This document shows, one piece after another, positions 46,736 through 59,417 of a DNA stretch of 64,000 bases. The notes below the pieces were generated by a model. The model made no database searches and was not told the DNA's origin. It worked only from the letters and a program-made list of their open reading frames with translations. The position numbers and the translations under genes were made by a program. Position 1 is the stretch's first letter, and each line of letters opens with the position of its first letter. The DNA comes from Cricetomys ansorgei (Eukaryota; Chordata; Mammalia; Rodentia; Nesomyidae): positions 28,173,501 through 28,237,500 of the forward strand of contig JAMJFZ010000239.1 of the NCBI GenBank assembly GCA_026225945.1, given 5' to 3'.

Positions 46736-47692
46736 ATCTCAAATTATTTACTATTGTGATAATGGAGGGATGGTGAAAGGCCTGGCCATTCCTTCTTGAT
46801 GTGTACAAAAACTACTCAGTAGTTGTATTGAAGTCAATTTTGGGATTATTGGAATATCAGGCACTTTCTCTGTTTCAGCTAAGTGACAATATTTTGCGTT
46901 TCCCTTTCTCTATCTTGTTGCATAGACACTATCGCCAAGATTAAAATTTTTCCTCTTGGAGGAAAATGTCTTAAGACAACATGGTTATATGGAACAGGAT
47001 GTCCTAAAGGGAGATAAAATATTGCAGCATAGCTCCTTAGGTTAGGTAGGAAACAACTCAAAATAACCTGAGGAAGTCCCTGAAACTGATCACTAGGACT
47101 CTCCCCAAACAGAATATATAAATAGTAAAAATCATTGTGAATTGCTTTTAGAGGAGCCAAGCTGCAAAAAAGACTCAGAGACAAGCACATTCACTTGGAA
47201 TGAGTATAGACCTCTCTAGCTGCCTGGTTGAAGATCAGAACTGAGCTACTAAGAGGACAACTTCCAACTTGTTAAGCTGCCAGTAAATTGTAGTATGTTA
47301 TCCAGGTTTTCAGGTTTTGTGAGCTGTCACTCATGTTAGGGTGGGGTTTGGTGACTCAGCTCTCCTTGAATCATTTCTGCTCTTCTAAGTAACCTTTCAC
47401 CCATATTCCTGCACGTGCAACAAAATTCATTGTTCCAACTAGCTAAACTCTGGTCCTCTCTGTAGTTTAGTCTTTTCTGGGGGTCCCAATATGGGGTAAG
47501 TATACATGTGTTTTGTGTCTCCCCAAGAAAACTCTGTCTCACAAAAATCTCTATATTTATCTCTACTTCTAATCTCCCTCTCACTATCTCTGTTTATCTA
47601 GCTATCTGTAGAGGAACATTTAATCTGTTAATTCAGCAGCATGTTTGCTCTAGGGTAGAAAGAATGTTAGTACACACGTTTTATACTAACAT
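46736..47692. other. Unique noncoding stretch
   Basis: No gene or named repeat. A partial duplication of 'tagtacacac' with 'ttta' occurs at about 47669 and 47690, just left of the composite repeat. Confidence 0.5.
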
Positions 47693-48260
47693 AGTACACA
47701 CTTTTAATTCTAAGTTGGGAGACAGTGGTGGCACATGTCTTTAATCCCAACACTTAGGAGGCAGAGGTGGAGCTCAGAGGGAGAAGCAGCAATTAGAGGC
47801 AGAGTTCAGAGTTCAGAGAAGGAAGCAAGGTAGAAGCAGAAAGTGGAAGCAGAGTTCAGACAGAAGCAAGGTGAATGCAGACTGGGAAGCAGACAAGAGG
47901 CAGAGCTCAGAAAGAAGTGAAGAGTTAGTTCAGTCAGGCAGTTTGAGTGCAGTCAGCTCATAGTTTAGTTTAAGAAAAGCTGAGAAGAACAGAGACAGCC
48001 CAGAATAGGAAAGAAAACAGACTCAAAAGCAAACAGATTGCAGTTTATAATTTGGAGTTCAGAAGAGAGCTAGTCAGAGTACATTTAGTCAGCAGTAAGT
48101 TTCAGAGGCTGAGATGTTCTAGGTTTAGGTTTGAAGATTAGATTATATAGAGGCTGAAGCTTTCCAGGTCTAGGTTTAATATTATATTATATGGAGGCTG
48201 AAAACTTTCTAGCACTGGGAATTGACTTAGCAAATGATAAAATGTCTCAAGTTCATTGAG
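47693..48260 (+). mobile_element. Composite B1-ended LTR-like repeat, copy C
   Basis: It starts with a B1-like head, 'cagtggtggcacatgtcttt' and 'aatcccaacacttaggaggc', then turns into GA-rich reiterated words ('agagttcagagttcagagaa', 'ggaagcaaggtagaagcaga'). It closes with 'gaagagagctagtcagagta', 'tttagtcagcagtaagtttc' and 'agaggctgag'. The reverse complement of copies A and B shows the same head and the same 'gagctagtcagagtggctca' neighbourhood, so this is the family in opposite orientation. It is more diverged at its 3' end. Confidence 0.68.
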
Positions 48261-48295
48261 CGCACAAGAATAATTAAAAAATCCACAACTACAGC

Positions 48296-48357
48296 TATCA
48301 TCTATTATCAACTATTTAACTATCTATAAGCTATCTTTCTATATCTAGCTATCTATC

Positions 48358-48395
<38 letters not shown>

Positions 48396-48412
48396 TATCT
48401 ATCTATTTTTCA
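48296..48412 (+). repeat. (TATC)n microsatellite
   Basis: A degenerate ATCTATTATCAACTAT-type lead is followed by about nine perfect TATC units (about 48354-48391) and an interrupted end. It abuts the end of composite copy C. Confidence 0.93.
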
Positions 48413-51085
48413 ATCATCTATATATCTATAATCTCTGAAGCCAACCCTATCTCTATTTGTACTGGGTAAAAGGGGGCCTACTTGCCTCAGCATGAGTAAT
48501 TCATAACACTGTATTTCCAGACCCTACCTATAGCTATATTTCCTGTCTTGAATCCCTCCTCTTCCCTCCTTCTCTTCCCTGCCTTGATCTCTTCATTTCT
48601 AACTCCCTTCCTTCTTTAGTTGTTTATACTATAAAAACGTTCTATAAGCCTCTTGGTTTATTTATTACATAATTCTGCAACAGTGAGGCAAAATACTTTG
48701 TTTCCTAGAAAGTCCTTCCTCTTGTATCCCTTCTGTCAGTACCCTTGACCACGATATAAGGACAGATGGCCATTTGCTATAAATTGAACCATGTGGTGGA
48801 ATAGCTATCTATGCTTTCAGTTCAACATCATCTTCACTTTTTGATCCTGTATTGCATCCAGGGCTCTTCTACCTCATCATGAATGTCTGTTTTGCCAAAG
48901 TTCTTGGTCTTTAAATTATGTCTGCCATCCTTTTAAAGTTTTCTAAACTCAACTGATATCAAATTTAATCTAATTTAACTTGGGTTTAGTCATATTTTTG
49001 TTTGCTGAACTGTTTGACTAATACAATAATCAAGATATTTAGTTTTGAGAACAGGTAAGACATGAAAAAATCTTCTATTCTTTTATTACAGTAAAATTAT
49101 ATTAATTTTCTATATTTTTAGTACAAAATAATTCTTTATTCTTATAATTGTTCTGTGTTAATGAAATTAAGAATATGGATGATCTTGTGTCTTTTATATA
49201 TTGGTATTCAGATGGTGCTACTTTATTTTACACTCAGTCATGAGCACATTTGATACATCACAAAATCCATATATAATTTCTTTGTTATTTGGTATAAAAC
49301 TACACCAAAGTAATTATATACATGAACTTTACATTTATGTTGTATTAGTGAACTAATTGTTTCAAACAATCTTGGTTGCCCTGGGTCAATATTTGTAGTG
49401 ATTCACCCTTTTGATCAAGAAGTAACCCCATCTGTAGATGTCAGATAATTACCAAGATGACCTATACTGACAACATTTGACAACTTTCTAGCTAAAGTTT
49501 TTTTTTTTCTATTTTTATTCCCTCAACAGCATAATGACTTCCTCTAGGATCTTTTATAGGTTTTTGTGCTCTTGGGGTTTCTTTTTGTGACCAGTCACTA
49601 TCACAAGTTGCCCCTATCATCTGCTTTTAGACAAAGAAACCTTGTGGCTCTTTTCAATAAAACTGTGTTTTGTCTAGATACTGTAGAATTCTGGCATATT
49701 TCCTCATTCTTTTCTTAAAGAAAGTTTTGTCCTACACATCTGTATATAAATTGCTTATAACTACTGCAGTAAAAGACGATACATGATACCCTTTATTATT
49801 CTGTTAAGTGTTCTGGAGGGAATTAAAGTAGATTCTTTCATAAAAAATATTAAGATTAGAAATGCAAGATGTTCTTTTGATCCTGCCCCTTAGGAATATG
49901 GTATTTAAAGTAAAGAAGGAAAAACGATAACATCTTGATGATATTCACAATGGATCTTGAAATTCATGGCAATATCAATATACAAAGAACACTTTGTAGA
50001 TGAAGTAATGATTTTATAATTTAAATCGTTTGATTTTTTAAATATTTTTGAGGAATGGAAAATGGTACCAATATAATAATTCTTTCTTTAGAGTTAAATT
50101 ATATAGTTAAAATGTCTAAATGGAGTCACTAAATTTAGGTATTTTATTGATTTATTTTTTGGTATGTTTTTCTATAGACCCAGTGTCTTTTAAAACCACA
50201 TTAAAACTGTGAATCATTTTCTTATAAGTCTGCAAAATTACAGACATTTCTGAATAGTGTCAGCCTTGTATAACATTGAAATTACTTTCTGTGATTAGTG
50301 AAGTGTAGTTAATGTTTGAAAACAAAATAAATAATATTAATATCATTTGTGTTTGTTAAAAGTAACATTAATAGAAGTCTCAGGCTCTTACATGTCACAT
50401 GCATTTGAGGTTGCTTTTAAATCTTAAAAGATTCATTTGAATTCACAAGACAAATATCGATGAAGAGTTATCTCCTGTATCCTCTGCTTTTTACTAAGAA
50501 CTAAGTGCTCGTACTAAGAACTAAATTAACCCAGTTAATTAAAACTCTTCTCTCTTATGTTTTGCATTTGTGTTAGGTCTACACAGTGTTCAAAGAATAG
50601 TAAATCCAGAAATATGATAACTCAAAGGACATACTGACTTGTTCATCTTAAAATCTGGAAAGCAGAGCATTGTGGTTTCTTTAGTAAAACTATGATTTGT
50701 TTTATTTTGTTTTGCTGTTGTTATTGTTTTTGAAAATTATACACCCAAAGGAAAACAACATACAAAACAATACTGAGGCATTGGAATTTTTTAAAACTCT
50801 TGTTTTTCTTTTATTCTAAAAAATCTGTTAGCACCTTAAAATAATATTTCAGAATATTGACAAATTACAGATGTGATGTGCTAAACATCTCATATTCTAG
50901 TAATGAAAACAATCAAAAATGATGACAGATGACTCACCCAGAATATGAGTAAAGCTCCATTCTTTTCTCCAATTTCCTAATGACAAATGATGGGTTTTTA
51001 TATTTGCTCTTTTGTATTCTTCTCATCAATCACTCTTTCAAAAAAATTTCAGTTCAACATAAGAGGTCATGGGAAAAGCAACAAC

Positions 51086-51087
<2 letters not shown>
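48413..51087. other. Unassigned noncoding stretch, 2.7 kb
   Basis: No gene. The C/T-rich part at about 48545-48620 could be repeat-derived but I cannot name it. The rest is AT-rich and apparently unique. A near-duplicate 'tactaagaactaa' occurs at about 50492 and 50512. Confidence 0.45.
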
Positions 51088-51149
<62 letters not shown>

Positions 51150-51169
51150 AAAGAAGGAAAGAAAGAAAA

Positions 51170-51259
<90 letters not shown>

Positions 51260-51275
51260 AGAAGGAAAGAAAAAA
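51088..51275 (+). repeat. Long (GAAA)n purine tract
   Basis: About 190 bases: two blocks of GAAA units separated by 'aaagaaggaaagaaagaaaa' and ending in GAAACAAA variants. The Lys/Glu/Arg-only frames on the plus strand and Phe/Leu/Ser-only frames on the minus strand are its translation. Confidence 0.97.
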
Positions 51276-51846
51276 AATGAAAATTGAATCAGTCTGGCGG
51301 GAATCTAAAAATTCAATGATCATATCTTTGAAAGAAAAAAATCTTGAGTGATCTTATCAACAATGAGAACAAGTCCATATTCAAGAAGATTGATTAAAAG
51401 CCTATATATATTTTTAGAATAACTCCTCAAATAAAGAAAACAAGGTAAAAGGACAGGACTCAAAATGGTTTGCTTTAAAATCAATACACAATTTAAAATG
51501 TTGATAAATGAAACTGTGTACATTTTTATGCTCAATACTAGAATCACTATTATGCTAGAGTAGGAGATGGAGGCACACTAAAGGAAACTCAGATTTATTT
51601 TGTAACCAGATGGTCAATTACATTGGTTTCTTGGATCTGCTGTTAACAAAGTGCCTAAATGGGTAGCAACAAACAAAAGAATTAATTTTAACTCAGATGT
51701 GGAGACTGGAAGTCAGAAGTCTAAGAGTCAGCTGTTACTGTGGAATCTGAGCAAGAATGTGTTTGGTTTTCCTGTTTCCCAGACCTTTGTAGTTAGAGTA
51801 AATCTTTATGTTTCTCTCTTTACTTGTGGCTCATCAATCCAATCTC

Positions 51847-51847
<1 letters not shown>
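51276..51847. other. Unique noncoding stretch
   Basis: Nothing recognised apart from its simple-repeat borders. Confidence 0.5.

Positions 51848-51892
<45 letters not shown>
51848..51892 (+). repeat. (TG)n microsatellite
   Basis: About 22 uninterrupted TG units, the longest perfect dinucleotide tract of its strand outside 59.3 kb. Confidence 0.96.
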
Positions 51893-51894
<2 letters not shown>

Positions 51895-51995
51895 CTTTCC
51901 CATAACACTAATGAAAGTAGATCAGAACCCAAGTTTAACTTGTATTTTAAAGACTGTGCATTCAAATTGTACTTGTCAATGTATATATTCATGTT

Positions 51996-52853
51996 GATGT
52001 AGATTTACCCAGATGTAGATATTGGTCGGCAGAGGACAGCTTATTCTTTTTGTCTAATTAAATCATTAGTTCTTGCCTAGAGTCTTGGAGCCCTAGAGTA
52101 TTTTGGCCTCTTTAAAATTTAGTCTTTATTTTGAACTGGAAGGCTTTTAGCATTTATTCATTCTAGAATATTTAAACTACTATCCTGGACCTAGGACATA
52201 GAAGGCTTCAGTCTTAGCCTTCTGAGACCTACTGTTGACTGAGCCACTCTGACTAGCTCCTCCTGAACTCCGACTCTTCTGATTCAACTCATTGTCCATT
52301 TTGGGCTTCTTCTGCTGAGTTCTGCTGTTTCTCTATATATCTAATTGACTCTCCTTGCTCTATGCTGGCTCTATAACTGACTGCTTCAACTAACTGCTCT
52401 GTAACTAACTCTGGCCTCAGCTTCTATCATTCCTCTGTAACTTACTCTTCAACTAACTCTGAAAATGCTCCTCAGCTGACTCTTCAGCCTTTTTCTCAAT
52501 TGACTGCTTCAACAGACTCTTCTTACTGACTCTGCAACTTATTCTGTTAACTGAATCCTCTGTCTGTTTCTGTTAACTGACTCTAACTCCTATGTAACTC
52601 TCTTTTACTGAGCTGAGAGCCCACCTTTCTTGTGAAAGTTGCCTTTACTCTGCTCATTCTTCCTCTGATTAGTCACTTTGTCTGCCATTCTCTATGACTC
52701 ATCTCAGACATCACTCCCTATATGACACTGCATTCTTCTGAATTCTGCTCTCTATGTCTGCTTCCACTGTTTTTCCTAGGGATTAAAGGCGTGGACCACC
52801 ACTGCCTTCTGAGTACAGGATTAAAGTGTATCTATATTCCATCCAGGCCTCTG
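51996..52853 (-). mobile_element. Composite B1-ended LTR-like repeat, copy B (long form)
   Basis: It begins 'gatgtagatttacccagatg', with 'ggcagaggacag' close behind, and ends 'ccatccaggcctct'. Near the right end 'gggattaaaggcgtggacca' plus 'ccactgcc' is an almost exact antisense B1 5' end with retained CpG. Compared with copy A it carries about 235-270 extra bases at 52280-52575 made of degenerate 'aactgactctt/ctgctt' units. Common blocks are listed under copy A. No retroviral protein region is present, so each copy is at most a solo LTR or a nonautonomous element. Confidence 0.75.
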
Positions 52854-55800
52854 AAAGTAGACTCTGGAATATAGACCATAGCTTTCACACAGGGGTACTC
52901 CTCTACAAAGACAAAGTCAATTTTACAGAAACTAAGTATTAATTTTTCAGGATATCCATACCTTCCAAAAAACAGTAGCCAGTCTATATTTTTATTAGTA
53001 ACAGTGGAATAAGGAGCTGGCTGCATTTCAGGAATAAATGAGAGAACATCAGTACAAGGATAGAATTATTAACTTAAAATAATTTAATATCAGTGCTGGA
53101 GAATAAAGCGCACATTATTACCTAAGACAGAAATTATATCAGTTCAAGACGAAGCCTTAATTTTTGGCCATGAATTTAAGAAGAATTCTCTGAAATATTT
53201 TATACACTAGTGATATGAAACACATAGACATGGTGGATCCCCTTGTTTTACTACCAAGAACATTACCTCAAAGATTCAAACATCTCTTTTATTGATAATA
53301 GAACTGTGTCTTTCTTAACTCTTATAAATAACATCTATCGGTTTAAATTCATGACACAGATAATCTTTTAATAATTTAGAAGTCTTATTTTTATATGATC
53401 ATTTGCATACTTTTCAGCCTCTAATTTCCATTCTGTGAAAGCTAAATTTAGCAGAATAGAGTGACTCAGTGTTTTGTGTTTAAATTGATTAGATAGAAAG
53501 AAACAGCAGAAGGTAGAGAATAGAAAATAAATAAAAGGGGAAACTAGTAATGTCCCTAAAGACATAAAGGAGTACTGGCAGGCTCATATTTCTCTCACCA
53601 GAAAAAAAATGTATTCTTACCTTAAAGATAAAACTTAGTGTTTTTACTTTTTCTTCCTAACTATGCAACTGATATGTGTGATCATACACACAAATAATTT
53701 ATCACCACTGTCTGTCTTTGTTCAGTTTAAATTGTAAACACTGAGAAAAGAGAAATGACATATGAAACAGATGTCAATTTCTCTATAACATTTTAATTAG
53801 CAGAAGGAAGATGAGTGTTTTTGTTATGTTGCATACTTAACAACTAGTCTATCGGTTCACATTACTTAAATGAATGTTGTCTTACTGGTGACTCTACCAA
53901 GTTTTATCAGAGTCATTCTTAGTCCAGCTTCATTTAAGAAAATAACGGACTAAGGCAAGGTATTGCAGAGTTGTTTGCTTCATGTTCATTTTACTTCTCT
54001 TATTGTAAAAGGAACTGAGGAAGGATCTCCTCAAAATGGGGGGACTGATTTGACTGTGCATGCTGCTTTCTCCTCAGCTACATACAGGATTAGAAAGATG
54101 GACTGGCTCAACAGAGGAAGCTACAAGGAGACCTCACCTCTTACAGCCAGTTAGGAGCCTCATGGAACTGGTATAATCATTTTGCAGCAAGCACAGCCAT
54201 GTAGAGAACAAAAGAAGCGACACTCGCCTGTTTTCCATCCCAGCATTTCCCCTTTAATGAGAACTTTATAGCTTTCTACGGGAAACTATAAAATCTGAAA
54301 AATTCCTCAAAACTTCACACGTGGGTAACTCCACTGCCTCTTCTCAAGAGTTGTATAGTCTCCCAGGGCATATTTCAATTTCACTAGGCTTAGCACACTT
54401 TTAGGACATGGTCCAACAATGAGTAAAATTAAAATTATATTTCTTCCATTCTAGAATAATTGTTGTTGTTCTTCTTTTCATTTTCTTAATTATTCTCCAT
54501 ATAATTCTTTGCTTGGCCACTCAAAAAAAAGTGTTATGGGAAACTTGGTATGTAGTTATGGTAAGGATTCAGGAACAAGTAACTAAATAAGTACATGGCC
54601 GTCTTGGGTGGTCAAAAATATTGTGGGTTGAAAAACTTACTTTCAAATACTTCTGGTATTGAAAACACCTGTACTAAATTTATGTTTCTATATGCTAGTG
54701 TTTCTTGTTCAAAATCATTTCGCAGATTACTATAAAAATACAAGATAAAAGATACGGTATGCTCTAGTAGATGCATAGGCTAAGTTCAAATGTGATCAGG
54801 TGAATATTTATCTTTACACAGGAAAGAAATATGCATGCTCTTTGTTGCATACAAATGTAAGTTGAATGTGCATAAAATACTTTATTGAACCCATTAATGA
54901 AAAGTACAAAAATGTTCAAAGAGAACTAAAACTGGAAATGTTAATAGTTGTATAGTTATATTGATAATGTACAAATGCATGAAAATGCACTGAGGTTTCC
55001 AGAATAATAAATTATATCTGAAGCTACGTATCTGTAAGATTAGCTATTTTTGTAGCTTCATGACAAAAGTGCAGAGGTTATCAGGTAACTTTGTTACATC
55101 TAACATCTTTAATAAATAATAACTATATATGTTCTTATACTATGAGACTCATATTTTAAAAGTATATTTGTAGGCTGTTGAATACAATGTTTTGTATACC
55201 CTGAATACAATGTAGAATACCCTGTAGAAGTAATGATCTTTTTATTTAAATAACTCTCATCTTTGAATGAAGTGCAGTTGGAATGCATAATTTCATAGTC
55301 AACTTAAAATAATTCTCAAATGCATCTCACTGTTCTCTCTCACAGTCTTATGAATAGCTTGCTGATAAATCCAGAATTGTGGATAATGTCTGCAACAGAG
55401 AAATACTAGATGATTTTTATGCATGTGGTTTTACTTGCATATCCTGTTTTGAAGCAAATTATTTCCCTTAGACCAAAATCATTACACTGTTAAATATGAG
55501 TAGGTGAGAGTGACGGAGTCTTGAAGAAATTCTTCAAGATGTGACAAGTAAAAACAAAGTCTGTATTGGGAAATGTTCAGAAAGAAAGCAAGTCCTTCTA
55601 AAACATTATTTTCCACATTAAATATAACCCAGAAAGAATGGTAGCAAGATTATCCTAAATGTGAGAATCCTTGAAAAAAGCCAGAATATTCATAACATAA
55701 TGGAAACACCTTCTTGTGTGTGGAGAAGTCTTTGTCCAGGAACAGAAATGGTTGAGGAGGTTCCCTGACCGGAAGCCCCTGTTACCGGTCCATTTCCCAT

Positions 55801-56146
55801 TACTGATCTAAAGACATTAAAAAAAAAATTCCAGTTACTGATTCAGTAGTGCCAAGTACCCTCAAGTGCTGATGGAATTGGCTCACCATAGTGAGGACCA
55901 CAGGGCAAATAGAGAAAGTCAAAACAAACACAGAACATAACAGAAAAGAGTTATCTATATAGCATCCTGTCTCCAAAGACAAGAAGTGCTCAGAAACCCC
56001 AAATTAAGAGCTAGGTAAACCATAAGGCCCCCTGTTCATGTTAAGTAGCACAATGGTCATAAAAGGCCAGCTGAGAACCCGAGGAAGAGCACATTAGCCC
56101 TTGACTCATCCTTACCTGGATCATAGCACTCTTTTCCTGGTAAAAA
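52854..56146. other. Unique noncoding stretch, 3.3 kb
   Basis: No gene, RNA or nameable repeat. A short partial duplication of 'ctgaatacaatgt' type lies at about 55179-55210. A small CpG-bearing inverted pair 'gaccgg'/'ccggtc' lies at about 55768-55790. Confidence 0.5.
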
Positions 56147-56193
56147 ATTACTATAGAATGATTTACTATAGAAAGAATTACTATAGAATGATT
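56147..56193 (+). repeat. Short tandem repeat of a 'tactatagaa' unit
   Basis: 'attactatagaatgattt' occurs twice with an 'actatagaaaga' unit between, giving three 'actatagaa' copies. It creates short serine/tyrosine-repeating frames that are not genes. Confidence 0.9.
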
Positions 56194-56227
56194 TCCTTTG
56201 CATTCTGTAAGTGCAGTGACCAGCATA

Positions 56228-56229
56228 CC

Positions 56230-56277
<48 letters not shown>

Positions 56278-56287
56278 TGCATAGAGA

Positions 56288-56320
<33 letters not shown>
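56228..56320 (+). repeat. (CA)n-(GA)n compound microsatellite
   Basis: About 20 CA units, a 'gcacacgtgcatag' joint and about 16 GA units to 56320. Confidence 0.96.
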
Positions 56321-56323
<3 letters not shown>

Positions 56324-56428
56324 AAATACAACTTACTTGGATGAGTAAATAAATTAAATGTAAAATGGCTTCTTGTAATAAAAAAGGGAAGTTTAACAAT
56401 GTGGAGGACTAATTCTGAAAGAACAAGA

Positions 56429-56473
56429 TGATAATAAATAATAATAATAATAATAATAACAACAACAACAACA
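56429..56473 (+). repeat. (AAT)n-(AAC)n microsatellite
   Basis: ATA/AAT units shift to ACA/AAC units at about 56459. Confidence 0.94.
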
Positions 56474-56557
56474 GATTACATCCTGATGTATCTACGAAAA
56501 ACCTCTGATCTCAAAGCATGCTCACATTATGAAAAACTTCTCAAAGACTTCTTTAAA

Positions 56558-56608
56558 AATATATATATGTATCTATCTATATATATATATGTATCAATTG
56601 GATAAATT

Positions 56609-56649
<41 letters not shown>

Positions 56650-56650
56650 A
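56558..56650. repeat. (TA)n/(TG)n compound tract
   Basis: ATAT runs broken by 'gtatctatc' and 'caattggataaat', then a TA run and about 12 TG units. Confidence 0.93.
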
Positions 56651-57449
56651 GGAATAATAAGAATACTATTTTTTTTTTTGCTTTAAACAAGGACAGAAGA
56701 CAGCCCAAGAGGATATTGGAATAGTCACAAATGGATTAATATTCAAAGATAAAGTACCAAAAGTAAAATGAAAGGAAAAAGTTGCATCCAGAGACTGAGC
56801 TGACTCAAAGCCTCTCTCAGGGTGACTTAGTCTGAAATGGCTTCAAACGTCTCTGTCTGCATGAATGCACAGACTGGCCAGAGGTGAGCTGCTGCCCCAG
56901 AATAATTACCTCCACGTATGCTTTTGTTATACAGAAACAGAAACACTGACAGGATTTCTCCATCTTTATGTGATGAATATCAGTGTTTGGCATTCCTCTT
57001 ACATTTTCATAGAAACTACACTTTAGAATGTTAGCCAATTTGTGGAACAAGCATAAAGGAAATAAATGCCTTTATAAGAGAATTATTGTAGCATTAAACA
57101 TGCATTCTGCCTGATTATAAGATCCTTTCAGATAAACACATTATCCAGTTCATAGCATTTATTCTTTTTATACTTTTGCACACAAACCATATAATAATTC
57201 TTTTCATATACACATAATAATTAAAATAATTTATCATTATGTTTGTAAATAAGTGAATGAATATTGATTTTGAATGGATTGAGTGGATTAAATGCATGTG
57301 AAATTATTATAATGAATTGAAAAGATATTAATTGGTATTATTGCCTACATGTATAAACAAGAATCAAAGCTTTACAAAGAATCTACATAACTATCGCAGT
57401 GTTCATTATTATGTGAACCACACAAACAGTAACTGTTGTTGGAAATAAA
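56651..57449. other. Unique noncoding stretch
   Basis: No gene. About 56790-57050 is less AT-rich and apparently unique. The rest is AT-rich. Confidence 0.5.
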
Positions 57450-57773
57450 AGTTTACAGAGATGGGAAGATGGTAAGTAGATAAAAAGTGTTTGCTGTACA
57501 AACATGAATTTGCAATCCCAGTACTCACATAAAAGCCAGATACCCCCAGCACTGAGTAGAGGGCAGAAAGAAAGCAGATTCCTGGGACTGGTAAGTCAGC
57601 AAATGAAGCTAACTGTGAGCATGAAGTGTAATGAGAGAACTCTACTCAAAAGATAAGATAGATGGGCAATAGAAGAAAAAATCCAACGAGTCTATACACA
57701 CACTTCTATGTCTGTACACATGGACCCAGTGCCTCATGTGCCCATATACATGCATGCACACATATGTACAGAA

Positions 57774-57778
<5 letters not shown>
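57450..57778 (+). repeat. B4A/RSINE-type composite SINE, sense
   Basis: 'agatgggaagatggtaagta' (degraded tRNA-like head), 'aaagtgtttgctgtacaaac', 'ccagtactcacataaaagcc', 'cccagcactgagtagagggc', 'gggcaatagaagaaaaaatc' and 'tccaacgagtctatacacac' keep the sense order of the fused tRNA-like/B1-like SINE. The CA-type 3' end runs into a GA tract. Confidence 0.75.
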
Positions 57779-57823
<45 letters not shown>

Positions 57824-57851
57824 GGAGAAGGAGAAGGAGAGAGAGAGAGGG
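57779..57851 (+). repeat. (GA)n purine tract
   Basis: About 20 GA units then GGAGAA-type variants, forming the tail of the preceding SINE. Arg/Glu frames here are its translation. Confidence 0.95.
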
Positions 57852-58527
57852 GAAAAGAATGGAAATGGAAGAAAATAAATCAAGGATAGAAAGAAAAAAG
57901 GAAAAGCAACATTAATGTCCTTTTCCTATTGTCAACTTTCTGATCACATCATAAAATTTGATTATGATGTCTCCGATCCTTTTTCCATCTGAAAGCCTTT
58001 GCTAGAATTTAGAACTCAAATTCTTCCTGGACGCATTCAACTGTGCTTCTCAATCTCCTACTTTTTAGACAAGAAATTGCCCTCCTTTGCTTAGATGCAA
58101 AGTTTGTTACATTTTTGGAATGTTTATTTTACATAGGCCCACTGAAGGCGTACCCCAAATACCACAGCTGGTGATTCCATTCATCTGGATGGAAGGACCA
58201 TAGTGTCAGTGCCATAATTCCATTATGTCCATGACGGTTTCCTCTTCTGAAGAGTAAGGAATCAGAGTAGGAGATCCAAATTGGTTAGGCAGGTTAAGGT
58301 AGAAAAAGAGTACCCTCCAATACCAACCAGTTTCTTTTGTATCTAACATCCAGAAATGCCCTGGAGGCCCTTGGCAGCTTCATCCTTGCAGGGGAAAAGA
58401 TGTCAGAAGTGTACTGTGGGTCTCATATCTCACCTGATTCTTAAATGACTTCAGAGTGACCTCTCTGGGAGATGGGGTGTTAGAGGATCAACAAAGTTCC
58501 AGTAGAAAAAAAATGGTATCCAATGAG
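57852..58527. other. Unique noncoding stretch
   Basis: Nothing is recognised. Moderate GC at about 58140-58490. Confidence 0.45.
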
Positions 58528-59355
58528 ATGATTATGTGTTTATTATTTTTTCCTTTAATTAGTTTATATGTTGGATTATATTGATTGATTTTTGTATGTT
58601 GAACCATCACTGCATCTCTGGGATGAAGCTTTCTTGATCATAGATGGATGATTCTTTTTATGTGTTTTTGAATTAGGTTTGCAAGTATTTTACTGAGTAT
58701 TTTTGCATCTATGTTCATAAGGAAAACTGGTCTGTAATTCTCTTTCTTTGTTGAGTCTTTATGTGGTTTTGTGTATTAAAGTAACTATGGCCTCAAATAA
58801 TGAACTGGGTAATACTCCTTCTGTTTCTATTTTATGAAATAATTTGAGGAGTTTGGAGTTAACTCTTTCTTTGGAAATCTGGTAGAATTCTGAACTAAAA
58901 CCATCTGGCCCTGTGCTTTTTTTCATTGGGAGACTTTTAATGATTGATTTTATTTCATTAGGGATTATAGATCTGTTTAAATTGTTTAAGCAATCTTGAT
59001 AACTTTGGTAAGTGGTGCCTATCGAGAATGTTATCCATTTCTTTTAGATTTTTTCAAATTTGTGAGATACTGGTTTTAAATCATACAGATTCCGTTGAAG
59101 TCTGTTGTGTCTTTCTTTTCATTTCTAATTTGATTAATTTGAATATTTAGAATATATTTGGCAATTATTCTGGTTTAGTAAATTGGTGGTTGTAGGTTTT
59201 CCTCTAAGATACTGGGAAGAGTACACCAACTGGTTATCCAATACCAAATGGCTGTCTCTGAAAATATTTATACAAGTAACATAATAGACTGAGCCTTGTG
59301 TATTTATGTATATAAGAATACGTGTGTTTGTGTGTGTATGTGTATGTGTGTGTCT

Positions 59356-59417
<62 letters not shown>

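Noticed and set aside
50980..51351. Lys/Glu/Arg-rich frames up to 123 codons and mirrored Phe/Ser/Leu frames
   Set aside because: They are translations of the GAAA tract.
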